A stretch of 64,000 bases of DNA from Chaetoderma sp. LZ-2023a (lineage: Eukaryota > Mollusca > Caudofoveata > Chaetodermatida > Chaetodermatidae). This document shows, piece after piece, positions 19,256-31,805 of the stretch (position 1 is the stretch's first letter; each line of letters opens with the position of its first letter). A program made the translations under genes and the position numbers. Below the pieces are notes generated by a model. It was given only the letters and a program-made list of their open reading frames with translations, was not told the origin of the DNA and did not search any database. The stretch is from contig CM067372.1 of assembly GCA_034401795.1 (NCBI GenBank), positions 22,035,462-22,099,461 on the forward strand, written 5' to 3'.

Positions 19256-21375
19256 ATCCTGTTATCAAACTTGACATAACCCAGCTGCATCGTCTAAGAG
19301 CAGAGCAGACACCCACACCTAATCATGTTATCAAACTTGACATAACCCAGGTGCATCGGCTAAGATCAGAGCAGACACCCACACCTAATCATGTTATCAA
19401 ACTTGACATAACCCAGGTGCATCGTCTAAGATCAGAGCAGACACCCACACCTAATCATGTTATCAAACTTGACATAACCCAGGTGCATCGTCTAAGATCA
19501 GAGCAGACACCCACACCTAATCATGTTATCAAACTTGACATAACCCAGGTGCATCGTCTAAGATCAGAGCAGACACCCACACCTAATCATGTTATCAAAC
19601 TTGACATAACCCAGGTGCATCGTCTAAGATCAGAGCAGACACCCACACCTAATCATGTTATCAAACTTGACATAACCCAGGTGTATCGTCTAAGATCAGA
19701 GCAGACACCCACACCTAATCATGTTATCAAACTTGACATAACCCAGGTGCATCGTCTAAGATCAGAGCAGACACCCACACCTAATCATGTTATCAAACTT
19801 GACATAACCCAGGTGCATCGTCTAAGATCAGAGCAGACACCCACACCTAATAATGATATCAAACTTGACATAACCCAGGTGCATCGTCTAAGATCAGAGC
19901 AGACACCCACACCTAATCATGTTATCAAACTTGACATAACCCAGGTGCATCGTCTAAGATGAGAGCAGACACCCACACCTAATCATGTTATCAAACTTGA
20001 CATAACCCAGCTGCATCGTCTAAGATCAGAGCAGACACCCACACCTAATCATGTTATCAAACTTGACATAACCCAGGTGCATCGTCTAAGATCAGAGCAG
20101 ACACCCACACCTAATCATGTTATCAAACTTGACATAACCCAGGTGCATCGTCTAAGATCAGAGCTGACACCCACACCTAATCATGTTATCAAACTTGACA
20201 TAACCCAGGTGCATCGTCTAAGATCAGAGCAGACACCCACACCTAATCATGTTATCAAACTTGACATAACCCAGGTGCATCGTCTAAGATCAGAGCAGAC
20301 ACCCACACCTAATCATGTTATCAAACTTGGCATAACCCAGGTGCATCGTCTAAGATCAGAGCAGACACCCACACCTAATCATGTTATCAAACTTGACATA
20401 ACCCAGGTGCATCGTCTAAGATCAGAGCAGACGCCCACACCTAATCATGTTATCAAACTTGACATAACCCAGGTGCATCGTCTAAGATCAGAGCAGACAC
20501 CCACACCTAATCATGTTATCAATCTTGACATAACCCAGGTGCATCGTCTAAGATCAGAGCAGACACCCACACCTACTCATGTTATCAAACCTGACATAAC
20601 CCAGGTGCATCGTCTAAGATCAGAGCAGACACCCACACCTAATAATGTTATCAAACTTGACATAACCCAGGTGCATCGTCTAAGATCAGAGCAGACACCC
20701 ACACCTAATCATGTTATCAAACTTGACATAACCCAGGTGCATCGTCTAAGATCAGAGCAAACACCCACACCTAATCATGTTATCAAACTTGACATAACCC
20801 AGGTGCATCGTCTAAGATCAGAGCAGACACCCACACCTAATCATGTTATCAAACTTGACATAACCCAGGTGCATCATCTAAGATCAGAGCAGACACCCAC
20901 ACCTAATCATGTTATCAAACTTGACATAACCCAGGTGCATCGTCTAAGATCAGAGCAGACACCCACACCTAATCATGTTATCAAACTTGACATAACCCAG
21001 GTGCATCGTCTACGATCAGAGCAGACACCCACACCTAATCATGTTATCAAACTTGACATAACCCAGGTGCATCGTCTAAGATCAGAGCAGACACCCACAC
21101 CTAATCATGTTATCAAACTTGACATAACCCAGGTGCATCGTCTAAGATCAGAGCAGACACCCACACCTAATCATGTTATCAAACTTGACATAACCCAGGT
21201 GCATCGTCTAAGATCAGAGCAGACACCCACACCTAATCATGTTATCAAACTTGACATAACCCAGGTGCATCGTCTAAGATCAGAGCAGACACCCACACCT
21301 AATCATGTTATCAAACTTGACATAACCCAGGTGCATCGTCTAAGATCAGAGCAGACACCCACACCTACTAATGTT
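19256..21375 (+). repeat. 66-bp satellite array, about 32 near-identical units
   Basis: A 66-base unit, beginning for example ATCAAACTTGACATAACCCA, repeats about 32 times with typically zero to two changes per unit. Because 66 is a multiple of three, one frame is open through the whole array: from ATG 19228 to TGA 19960-19962 (a TCA to TGA change), and again to TAA at 21379-21381. It reads as 22-residue repeats HVIKLDITQVHRLRSEQTPTPN. About four of the unit variants are silent in that frame, and about a dozen change an amino acid or make a stop, which is what neutral drift gives. I therefore call it satellite DNA rather than a repeat protein, with some doubt. Its homogeneity implies recent amplification. 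Confidence 0.93.
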
Positions 21376-21381
21376 AGTTAA

Positions 21382-22139
21382 GCAATGTAGCATTAATGCG
21401 GTTTCAGCTTAGTCCCGCAAGTATGTTATTGACGAGTAAGCTCATCTCGATACTATTTATAGCGATCCGATATGCATGTGTATCTGAATAGCGGCATTGC
21501 GAATCATTTTGCAGACACATAAAGCATTATATGTCATCATAGCTTTCAACTGTCAATATCAGTCTTTGTCATGGTGTCAATGATTCCTAGTGTTTTCTAG
21601 ACTGCAATCGATTAAGCAGGCACTGTCCAACACTGCACTTGATTTGGTAGCATTAGATAGAGCAGCATATGCAATTTAACTATGCCAGTTATATCGAACT
21701 CCTATTTTTTAAAATGAGCAACACGGTTCGCCATTGAAGATTTTATTATGGAATACATAATGTCACTTTCACAATGTCGTGTTGATATTAATCAAAATAA
21801 CGCTTCATTTGCAGTACGATGGCATACACTGATAGCATGCAGTGTAGGTGATGATAGGTCCATACCTAAAATAGTGCCACATAGACAGCATCACAGGACC
21901 ACGTCAGTATCTACAGCAAAATTCATAAGGGAACTATTATATTGGAGTATTGGTGCATCAGGCTCCTGAATTGGCGACAGTTCAACATTCAATTAATGTA
22001 AGTGAATTGTGACAATTTAGCACAATTTAGCACAACTGGAGTGAGCCCGGTCACATGTAATCAACCCGATTCTAGTCAACAGACTGATACCGACAAGCAA
22101 TATCACAAAAGCAATATCCATATAGACACCGTATTAATA
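21382..22139. other. No gene seen
   Basis: A+T-rich DNA with only short frames (longest 73 codons at 21748-21969, no recognisable features). Nothing else is supported. Confidence 0.4.
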
Positions 22140-24252
22140 TATTATTTTTCATAGCTGGACAGGCTCCCTCCAGCGAATATTTTGTACATTCTCAAGTTGT
22201 AAGATTCATTCTCGTGTATGGCTTATTAAATTAAACTTAGTTAAAGGGTGAACGAATGGTCTCCACTTTTAGCAGCACCTTAACCAGGCCAAATTCTATT
22301 AATGATCTTGACCATATAAGAAAGTACAATGTATGACACCAGTCATTACATCCATGACTCAATGGGCACAGGACCATCATGATTTACCGACAAGCACAAC
22401 AGTATGAAAAGCGCTCATAGTCACCTGTCCAAATTGACGTTTCCTGAAATAGCTCCTGTCAATATCTGCTATTGTTAGTGTTTTAACAGATGTATGCGAT
22501 ACTAACCTCCATAGTTCTCGAAAGACAGCCCGGTGTACTCATAGTGAAGCGGAGCTTTTGGAAACACCATGCCAAAACATTTCAGTAGTTGCCGGACTAC
22601 AGTGAAATAAATACGTGCAATACATGGTTTCAGAACAGCGAACGTGTATCCTGAATCCGCAATCGTAGCTATACGATATCCTACCACACAATACTACTTC
22701 TGTCTGCCCATCTGATGGAACATGCGGTTGATACAACAGCGATTGTGCTGGTACCAAGAATAATTGCGCCAAAATATGTTGGTAGCAAAACGGTGGACAT
22801 ATTTAACCATTGTAGGATAAGATCTGGTACATTATGTCCAGTATTTTCTTACACCTGGGCGCTGGAAGAATGCCATATATTATGCATACACTCACGCAGA
22901 AAGTGTCTATAGTCCGCTATCTGTCAAATAAACATACTCACATAGTATCTTGCAAGATAATATTTATATATCCATACCTGTATTACGAGACAATATTCCC
23001 ATCTTGATTGACACCATTAGGGTGTTGGCAGGTACAGTGTTCTTGACCTGGCGTCTTTAAGTCGTCGCCCATAGCCTCGGAGAAACAAAATATGCAGTCG
23101 TGTCACCCTTGCACGTAGTTCGCAGCTAGAAGATGTTGTCGAGTTGGCGAGTTGCACATTGTTCATTTTGGAAAAGGTTTTTGCAGTAAGATGTTGATGT
23201 TTTACCGAGAAATTCAATGTGAACACCTGACAAGGTGCAAGACAACATACATTCATTTGCTACTATGGCGGACATTTTGGAATGGTGTATTACATAACCG
23301 GCACTTTGATGTTTAAGAGAACATTTCAAGGATCGCATTATCCACCTATGCCCAAAATGCCCATGCGGGGTTTCATAGTCATGGCAAACAAGTATATGGG
23401 TTACAAAGTAGAAACGCAATAAATAATGCAATTTATATATTGGCATGTATGAAAACTAGGCCATCGTAATGGCAACGACAATGGGTAGCCATCGCCTACT
23501 TTCATTTTTCCCTGTCCTTATCGATTAACCATTGGATAAAGTAATAGCCATTGTGGCGTCCTGACAGTGTTCCCTACCTGTAAACGTGCGTGCTCTCCCA
23601 GCGAACTTAGAAACAAGCGATAGATTTCCCAGAAATCCGATACTGTTTCTGAAAATATAAACGAGACTCATAAATACGTTCTGGAAGTATATAATGGATT
23701 CTACTACTTGATTTCCCACACTTTTATTCATGTTTTCCTAATGACGCTATACGCATTGCTTGATGTTACTCACTTGTATTCATGTTTTCCTAATGACACT
23801 ATAAGCATTTGCGACACGGCCATTCCGTGTCCACACCAGCTCACTCCCCCCTTCTCTCTATCCACCCCTCCCCTAATCTCTCCCTCACATCTTCGTACCA
23901 CAACCACATTCCTCTGTCTCCGAGTCTCTGTCTCCTTCCCTCTCACTCTCTCTCTCTCTCTCTCGTCCTCGTTTTCTCTCCCTCCTCCTCCATCCAATTC
24001 TTGCCCTCCCACACCCTCCTCTATCTCCGCTTCTCTCTGTCTCCTTCCCTCTCACTCTCTCTCCCCCTCTCTTTTTCTCACCCGCCTCCCTCCCATCCTT
24101 CCCCTTCCAGCCCTCGACTCGCTCTCTCCGTCTCTCTCCCCCTCTTTTATTCTCTGACTCTATCACCCCTCTCTCTCTCTCCATCCCTCCCTCTTTCACT
24201 CCCTCCCCCCCTCTCTCTCACACACTTTCTCTCTCTCTCTCTCTCTCCCTCC

Positions 24253-24294
<42 letters not shown>

Positions 24295-25870
24295 CCTTCC
24301 CCTTGTGTGCTGTATTGATTGCATTTATACTCGAATTGTGTAATTGGTTGCGAGCTTATTCGCTCAAGGGACCAATGAAATCTCTATCATAACTTGAAGT
24401 ACAACACGTAGTTTCTATGTTATTTTGTTGGTGTATTTTGGATATTCACCTCGTTTGCCTTGTGTAGTGGCAATGCGCCTCTAGAGGTAACACCTAGGAT
24501 GATTGGAATATGTCCATCAATTTGCCTCTAGTGCTATTAAAATAGTGACAATGTAACAATCACATGTGTATCGACAGCTCATCCCTAACACATTCGTCAC
24601 ACGCATTCCTAACACAACACAGTACGATTGCAGTGCCTCTAATTTCTTTGGGGAGGGATTTAAATTATTGATTTAATGTTACTCATAGATAGAATTGTCA
24701 GCGTTAATCAATGCGCAAACCCGAGAAAGCACTCACCTCACAGGTCTATACCTACTCAGCCACATATGCTGTTCATCTAAAAGTTGTAGCAGATGACAAT
24801 TGTAGCAGAAGGCAAATATCTAGTTGTGTAGCAGATGCTGTTTTTTATGCATTACTCTGTCTGTTTGCTGGCATATTAACTGGTAAATACACATTACACC
24901 GCACCGAATAGGCATCACGCACGGATTGCGATTAGTCAGAATAGATATCACATCCACGGTATTGCCCATAAATGTCTGAGATAATGAAAGCTCGCTCTGA
25001 TTAAATCTGCATTAATGAGATGGGTTGTCATAAATAACATGACCTCAGAAGCAAGATGGTAGTATGTAAAGGCAGCCATTATCTGGTACTTGTGCAAGCT
25101 ACTACGCATATGCAATGTTGCTCTGCAGTGATGCGTGTCTGAACTATGCATGACGAATAATCAGTCGCATGATATACCGATGTATGTTTTAGTATGCATA
25201 TGCTAACGAGTATAACCTGGATATTCATCAGTTAATTGATTCTTACTAAATAATAGTCCATCACCCGTTCTTAGCGTCTCACGCCGTGTTATATCTCCCA
25301 ATGATGTGGAGATTCGATGTAAGACGGAGAAAGCTAGTGTAAATGGATGATAGCGAGACCATTATCCAGTCAAGATGCGCAGAAGATGGAGCATTATCAA
25401 CAGACTAGTGGTCATTTAGCGTGAGGCTTAATAAATGGATGTACACTCATGTTTCTTGAATGGACGGATTTTGGAATGCCTACCTTCTCATGAACATGGA
25501 CATTTTGGTGGAAATGTAGTGCAAAATCAATCGTCCAATTGAGAATTAGGTAATCTGTATCCTTACTGGCGAATGCTGAACTGAGCTTTGCAATGGTTTG
25601 GAGAAATATTAATGTGCAGGTCATTGTGATTATGGAGGGATTCGCTTTGTCACTTAAACATTTGTTGGCTTAATCATGTGCCATTTGTTAGTTGATGTCA
25701 CCATCACAGAATGTCAGTCCATCACGAAAGTGCTAATAGTCTGCCCACGCACGTGTATGAATTGCATGTTTTAGTGAATTCCCAATTTATTAAATATTAT
25801 GTTGAGTATTTTGAAACTAACGTGACTGAGCACAGTTGGTCCATATGGCACCAATAGCTCCTAGTCAAAA
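22140..25870 (+). repeat. Dispersed repeat family F2, forward copy
   Basis: Blocks match a reversed copy at about 37850-40340 and a forward partial copy at about 45262-47120. Examples are the GTAAGATTCATTCTCGTGT block at 22200 (reversed near 40285), the TCTTGACCTGGCGTCTTTAA block at 23041 (45270), TTTTCCTAATGACACTATA at 23786 and 45925, and GATATTCATCAGTTAAT at 25220 (reversed near 38395). The family has an internal pyrimidine tract and ends at a foldback element (25800). A second internal duplication of about 55 bases lies at 23725-23805. No conserved frame is found. Confidence 0.7.
23930..24293 (+). repeat. Pyrimidine (CT)n-rich tract inside repeat F2
   Basis: About 360 bases are almost only C and T on the plus strand, with several pure CT runs (last one about 24255-24288). 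Homologous tracts lie at the same place in the other F2 copies (39280-39655 as GA, and 46003-46216). Ser/Leu/Pro-rich open frames through it are by-products of composition. Such purine/pyrimidine mirror tracts can form triplex DNA. Confidence 0.9.
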
Positions 25871-25900
25871 TTGTTCTGAAGTAATCCACGGCATCCAACT
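25800..25900. repeat. Foldback element, diverged copy at the end of F2
   Basis: GAGTATTTTGAAACTAACGT on the left and a complementary but decayed right arm (GCACCAATAGCTCCTAGTCA) flank a CATATGG centre. It matches the family seen at 50372. The reversed F2 copy carries its own at 37848, so the association is old. Confidence 0.65.
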
Positions 25901-28134
25901 AATAGTTCTATTAGATTCTAACTAAAAAGCATTGTATTGACGAATGTCAATTTGTAGGCCAAGTTAACCCCTCATGTGTCAACAGCGCCTCAAAGTGCTC
26001 AAAATAATACGTGATATGTCAAATAAACATTGATATTAGAAGACAAATTGTTTTGTAAATTCACCTCTGACATTTTTACCGGCTTGAAATTTAAAGGGTT
26101 GAATGTCAAGAAAAGGCTAACTTTGGCTTACCGGGCCTTACCCAATATAGATTTGCAAGTTAAGAGAAGAGCATTTTGAAAATTTACCACTGGAATAAGT
26201 GGCTGGCTCGGTTACCAGTCATTACACTGGTTAATTTATTTTCAAAAATACTCTGCTCTTGGCCTGCTCATTGACACGCCTCAAGACCACTGCAAAGTTG
26301 GTTTGGTCCGTTTGACCAATAAAAGGTTAAGTTGACGCAAGAGGGGGGTAATACGGTTTTTGATGGTTAGACTCTTGAATGACTGGCTCGATAACATGAT
26401 AAGTCATTTCAGTTGTGAATTTTCAAAGATAGTACTCTCGTGGGCTGCACATCGATAATCAAAAAACAATTATTTTGATGTTCTTGGAAAATTTCGATAT
26501 TAAATCTTAAATCTGCGTATATTCTCACCTGAGTGGTATCAAACCTAAGTAATGACAATTAAGATATATGTCAGCGCATCATTTAGGTCATAATGGCATT
26601 GCCACAAACACTGATACCATTAATTAGGTCGCATTGGCTGAGATCTGGACTCATGCAGAGACGTTGATGTCATCCTGCCTGAATCGTCATCGAGGTTATT
26701 ACATTTATTTTAGAGGAAATCGTCCAGTTTCGCCTACTACTATTTTATTAAGAGAAGCCAAAAGAACTGATGTGCGTGCGTGCGTGCGTGCATGCGTGCG
26801 TGCGTGCGTGCGTACGTACGTGTGTGTGTTTGGGTGTGTGTGGGTGGGGGGGGTTATCTGACAATTCTCAGACGTCGCAGACTGTGTGATTGTCATATTT
26901 AAATTCAATTTAATTGCTTGTTGTATATATATATATATATATATACATATATGTACGGGCAGTACAAACGGTTCTAATAAAATTAATGTGTAATGTGTTT
27001 CTATCGTGCGATGCCCACAAACGTATTCAATCTAATGCGATATTGCTAATTTCAAGTAATTTGACAAACACATCACTGTATTAACAAAAGTAAGCATTGG
27101 AATCAATACATCCTAATTTGATCTTAACTTGAATCGTGGACAGTCCTGCACAATCTCGGTAGAATAATTTAACTAACTGTCTTAGTTATGACCTACAACT
27201 AGCTGCTAAAGTAAGCTTCTTACGACCTACCCATTGGCTGGAGTAAGAATTATCAAAGCAACGAGCTGCAGACAACTTGACCCGGCGCCATGCTTAAAGC
27301 ATGCCAATGAGAGTCCATTACTACCATATGCTTGCGATTTAATTTGGCCCTCTTATGCAGGGTGAAACTGCATGCCAGCCTCCTTAGTCTAATAAATTAC
27401 AATGTTGCATATACGCACTGGTGGAATGGAGTAAATATGCATTAAGAAATAGTTGCAATGTTATTGAACATGTATTGTGAAATATAGTAATGGGTGGATT
27501 ATAAATGTATAATTCTCGTCTATTATGCTTCATATATCCATCATCCCGTCCACCACTTTGTTCCTCTGTCTGTCATCCTATGCAGACATGTGCTTGATCT
27601 TATGATTATCTATGCCTAGTATTCTTACCCATCATTCGGTTCGCTGATGCAGATAGTTACCTCAGTAACCTCTTGGAAGGTTACGCCATCAAGGGGCATG
27701 AACTGACAACCGCATATGGCTATAACATGATCATATCTAATTTTCGTCAACCAGATAATTTGGACATCAATGCGCACTGCCACCTCCAGTTGAGTGGCCG
27801 AGCGCAACATGACACGTTCACGTCCAGTCAGCGCATTGACATGGGGAACCCTGAGTAGAGATGGTGGTTACTGTACAAATTCCTACAACATTGCTATTGG
27901 ATCCTTCTAGCCACTCAACATGGCATATATTTTGTAATTGGACACAAACTGGGCGATGTTACGCCGAAACTCACGTTCAACTGATGGCATTTACCTAATT
28001 CAGACTACAAGACAGTGATTACTTGATTGTGGATTTACCAAATGTGCCCCATCCACATGCGACCCTCAGAACAAAGATCCAATGCCAAAGCCGATCTCTT
28101 TTCAAACTAACCAACGCTATGACATATTGAGGAG
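25901..28134. other. No gene seen; contains two microsatellites
   Basis: A (GCGT)n/(GTGC)n tract with CATG and TACG interruptions followed by GT runs lies at about 26770-26850. An (AT)n run lies at about 26927-26945. The 27600-27860 frames on both strands overlap each other without recognisable motifs. No RNA gene was recognised. Confidence 0.45.
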
Positions 28135-28395
28135 ATGGCTATGGTTGACCTCAACGGTTCGCCAAACGAAGCCCTAAGTGAAGCCTTACTTCGTGTAGAG
28201 AAGTCAGCTGCTAGCAACACCAGTGCAGCCAGGCATACCAACCATATGAAATCCTACGTTGATGATCCACTTGTTACAAAGATATCTGAACAACAGCAAA
28301 TACTGACTACGCTTTTATCAAAGCAGCCTAGCGAACGCCAGATTGAACTAAAACAGAATCACAATAAGATCCTGAGGCAAATCAGTGACGCTTGA
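28135..28395 (+). CDS. Possible relic ORF with coiled coil, 86 codons
   Basis: ATG at 28135 opens a frame rich in Ser, Glu, Lys and Gln with heptad-like spacing in its second half (phrase SEQQQILTTLLSK). After TGA, a second frame in the same direction (28435-28671, 78 codons, phrase FTDTEDERLGTFEG) follows within 40 bases. Together they look less random than surrounding frames and may be the remains of an element gag-like or accessory protein. I recognise no family, and chance cannot be excluded. Confidence 0.25.
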   Translation: MAMVDLNGSPNEALSEALLRVEKSAASNTSAARHTNHMKSYVDDPLVTKISEQQQILTTLLSKQPSERQIELKQNHNKILRQISDA

Positions 28396-28964
28396 AACAA
28401 CGTGCCATCAAAGGGTGGATTGTATGCTAACTGATTGGCGAAAAATGTTCAGAACAAACAAAATATTAAATATCAGCAATCCACAAAAAATCACTTGCTG
28501 TACATAACTCTGAAGGCTGAAAACATCAAGGTATGGCTCATGGATCAATTCACAGACACAGAAGATGAACGACTAGGCACGTTTGAAGGCCAACCACGGC
28601 CCATGCAAAAGCCTATCATAAAGATTTTAATTATCTCCGATAACCAAGGATATTTTTATTGCGACCACTGACATATCTAAATATGAGGACGTTTCTCTGG
28701 CAGATGCTTTCTTGGATACATATGTATGGCACACGACCCTATTTTATGAATTAGTCTTGTTCTTCCAACGCGGGCTACTACCTACGATACAAGTTGCAAT
28801 AATTCTCTGATAACGCAGATCTCTAGGACAGTATTGGGCCGACGTTTATTGGCTGACGACAGAGCCATTAACTTGCGCTATCAGGGTTTGGGCTGGTAAA
28901 TGTATGTCAATAGCTTGATTGGATTTTACAGACTTAATATTAATAAAATATTTCCTACCAGCGC

Positions 28965-29267
28965 GTAAACGATTATCGACGTTTGCAGCAAATAGAACGC
29001 TGTTATCAACATCTAAGCGCGTTCACTAGCCAGTAAGCTAGCACCCACCTCGATACTGATCTATTCTCGAGGCTCGAATTTCATCCACTTTGCTCAGAGA
29101 ATTTCAGAACAATTATTGATTTTAGAATGCCATTCTCTATTTACCGAGACACGCTCCAGTTTGCCAGCGATAGGTGAAGAAAAGTGCATACACTCGCTAT
29201 AAGAGTTGCTCTTGTGATTATACTAAATAATAGATGATGATGAAGACAAGATCATCATCATCACCAC

Positions 29268-29314
<47 letters not shown>

Positions 29315-29357
29315 CCCTCACCTTCATCATCAGCATCATCATCACCATCATCACCAC

Positions 29358-29391
<34 letters not shown>

Positions 29392-29410
29392 GTCATCGTC
29401 ATCGCCGAAT

Positions 29411-29451
<41 letters not shown>

Positions 29452-29470
29452 CCCGTCGTCATGCAACCAC
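28965..29470 (+). repeat. Dispersed repeat F3, partial copy with long trinucleotide tract
   Basis: The first part (phrases CTGTTATCAACATCTA and TTCTCTATTTACCGAGACA) matches F3 copies at 42840-43010 and 47985-48180. It is followed at about 29240-29462 by a compound trinucleotide microsatellite: (ATC/TCA)n with CAC interruptions, then (GTC)n. The other F3 copies have shorter GTC tracts at the same place. Poly-Ser, poly-Asp and poly-Met frames here come from the trinucleotides only. Confidence 0.8.
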
Positions 29471-30431
29471 GTTTGAGGCTCATAAAATTGTTCAAGCTAA
29501 ATACATAAATAGATAGGGAAATGGTTCTAACAGTTTCTGGCGGAAACAATGGTCTGCCCAATGGCACGAGGCCCATCAATTCATAAACAGATATATACAG
29601 GTGTATGATATATATATCAGGGAACAACTCTATGACCGATACGATGATATTCACCAAGCCATAAGATAGTTACACGGGATCGCGGTGTATTAGGAAACAG
29701 TGGCAGTGCATTGCACCTAGATGGCACACAAATGGGGGCAGTGCGACCTTTGCTAAAACTGGCATAATGCATAATAGATAGGGAGATCCGGATCGATCCC
29801 TGTTAGTAATGTTGTGTCTTTCTATCCTTTTCAATACTTAAGACCACTGTACCTTAAAGATTCAAGTTGATACCCATTGCCAAGAATGGGAGCTGCCTGG
29901 CAGGACAATGTACACAATGCACAGTTTATATGATACTGGTTGACCTGTATAAATACACAGCCTCATATCTGTCTTTTCTCTTTCATTATTTTGTCAGTTT
30001 CTCTCGGGAAATCGACAATATACACTATCAACAAAATGGGACAGAAAAACAGTTTCTACCTGGTCAAATGATGCCAATATAGTAAACCTTCTGAACAATA
30101 TTTATGCTGACCATGGCATCCAGAGCCCTTAGTGAGGACTGATAGGACAACCCGTACCGAACCTATTATATGCAAATTGTGACTGGGTGGGAACTGAAGC
30201 TTATTAACACAACACTAACAATAGCATTACGTGCAGACGCAATGCACTATTATCTTAACAAATCATTTTAGGATCTTGGCACAGACTGACCGGACAATCC
30301 CTGCTGATCTGACGTTAGTAAACGGTGCCTGAATGAGAAGTGTGGAGTGGCAAATTATATTGAATAGTAAGGGTTATAGAGATCTGTACTGTACAGCAGG
30401 CATAGCCACACCTTTAAACTCTCTAAACAGT
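29471..30431. other. No gene seen
   Basis: Short frames only. Nothing beyond A+T-rich sequence can be supported. Confidence 0.35.
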
Positions 30432-31400
30432 TTAATATACACCGTCTTCACTTAAGGAGTTCCAGAGGTGTATCTCTTTGTTACAGATGGTGTGTTGGCA
30501 CAGCGATGTGTTGCAGTGGAATTGCTGTACCTTGAGCCCACGAGCGTTTGTTATCTTGGAGTCTTCACGCCCGTTACCTGAAAGGTCTGTGTTGTATTTG
30601 GAATACTTGAACGTTTCGATCATATCAGCGCAGATCCTTTTGTATTATATTGATGGTAGTCTAAGAGAGCACAACCTGTCTTTACAGGACACATCTTTCA
30701 TACCGATCACCAATTTAGTAGCACATCTTTACACATTTTCGATCAGGAGTATGTATTTGATTTGCCGTGGGCACCAGACAAAGTTTACATATTCAGCAGC
30801 AGCCATGTACGTGACTTGTAATGAGAATGTTTGTTTGTCTTGATACCGACAAGAATGCTTGATTAAACCAACCATTTGGTTCGCGTTATTTACAGATAGT
30901 TCAATCTGTTTGTCGAAGATGCGATTGTTGTTCATATGGTCAGCCAGATCCTTTATATCGCTGGTCACCTGCACTGCAACATTGAGGCCGCCAGCCACTG
31001 GCATTCTGTATGTGAATTCAGGGTGACTCGTTCATAATCTTAAGACTTGCCATTTCTGAGGGTGGAATGCCAGTAACCAGTTTCTGGTCCATGATTCTAG
31101 TGCATTGATATCAAGCTGCAGGATCCTGTAATCTGTAGTGTATGTTACTGACCGATATAATTTGGTATCGTCTGCAATTAAACAGCTTAACAAAACTACC
31201 CAGCTAATGCAGCTTACTGGGCCAATGCATGGCCGATACCGCGATGATACTTTCAGAATTGGCCCGGTATCACCTGGCATCGGCCCATTACGCTGAGTTA
31301 TCAGGGTAGTCACATTATCGAATAGGTCGTGACATGTGATCAAATCGATTTGAATTAAGCCAATTTTTCCTGACACCTGTTTCTTCATTATGGCTCTTTT
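30432..31400 (-). pseudogene. LINE reverse transcriptase relic (CR1/Jockey-like)
   Basis: On the minus strand, three collinear frames read as the end of a non-LTR retrotransposon reverse transcriptase. 31388-31032 has the catalytic block ADDTKLYR followed by LQLDINALESWTRNW and FHPQKWQVL (the usual NP-x-K-C-K block). 31004-30729 has VNNANQMVGLIKHSCRY and FVWCPRQIKYILLIENV. 30623-30432 has the C-terminal GRGLKVQQFHCNTS-like and LWNSL region. The first catalytic motif residue (F/Y before ADD) is Ile. Several frameshifts separate the pieces, and the 5' part of the element is missing. The family reaction is target-primed reverse transcription; this copy is dead. Confidence 0.88.
31185..31300. mobile_element. 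Hairpin insertion inside the LINE reverse transcriptase
   Basis: Between the codons for DNVTTLI (ending near 31299) and LIADDTKLYR (starting near 31184), which normally lie closer together, there are about 115 extra bases. They contain a 25-base imperfect inverted repeat: left arm 31215-31240, right arm 31266-31290, both carrying TGGGCC(A/G)ATGC and GATACC, and an outer ACTACCC/GGGTAGT pair. A small foldback element is the simplest reading. Confidence 0.6.
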
Positions 31401-31449
31401 ATTACCTGCTATCGTCCCAGGAACGTAATTTTAAAACGAGAATACAGGT

Positions 31450-31546
31450 AAGCTGTTACGCATTTTGAAACTAATTTGTCAGGAACCTGCAATAGCCAGC
31501 AACGGCTCTCAGTCAAATTAATTTCAAAACACTCAACAGAATAATT
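31450..31546. repeat. Foldback element copy and a nearby partial copy
   Basis: The left arm TTTTGAAACTAATTTGTCAG and right arm CAGTCAAATTAATTTCAAAA flank a short GC-rich centre. The ends read GTTACGCA and ACTCAACA. A second, poorer copy lies at about 31719-31805 (GTTGAATTCTTTGAATTGAA). Both belong to the family described at 16780 and 50372. Confidence 0.75.
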
Positions 31547-31805
31547 ATACAATCGGCAAGGATATTGGTATTTTTGCCTTTCGTGTTAAAATGGGTAACT
31601 GTTGTTGATAATCACCCACCTGCCCTCGGTGACCTTGGTCGATGTTACGCAATGCGGCTATTATTGTCTGGTTAACGCTTTAAATCTCATAGACCAGATA
31701 CTCCAATTATGTCTTATCTGTTGAATTCTTTGAATTGAAACCAATTTGGCAAGGACACATTGCCGCATATCCGTTAATTTCCGCCATATGCGTTTTGAAA
31801 TTAAA

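Noticed and set aside
12078..21375. CRISPR-like arrays at 12078 and 19256
   Set aside because: Whole units repeat, with no unique spacers between short repeats, and no cas genes are present. The setting is eukaryotic.
19228..21381. A large repeat-protein gene of 22-residue units
   Set aside because: Silent versus replacing differences between units fit neutrality, a nonsense change is present, and no splice or promoter context is visible. Kept as satellite DNA.
23708..24318. Leu/Ser/Pro-rich frames with membrane-like character, also at 39237-39811 and 45893-46261
   Set aside because: Compositional by-products of CT/GA tracts that differ in length between repeat copies.
29218..29657. Poly-Ser, poly-Asp and poly-Met frames
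   Set aside because: Produced by trinucleotide repeats in all phases.
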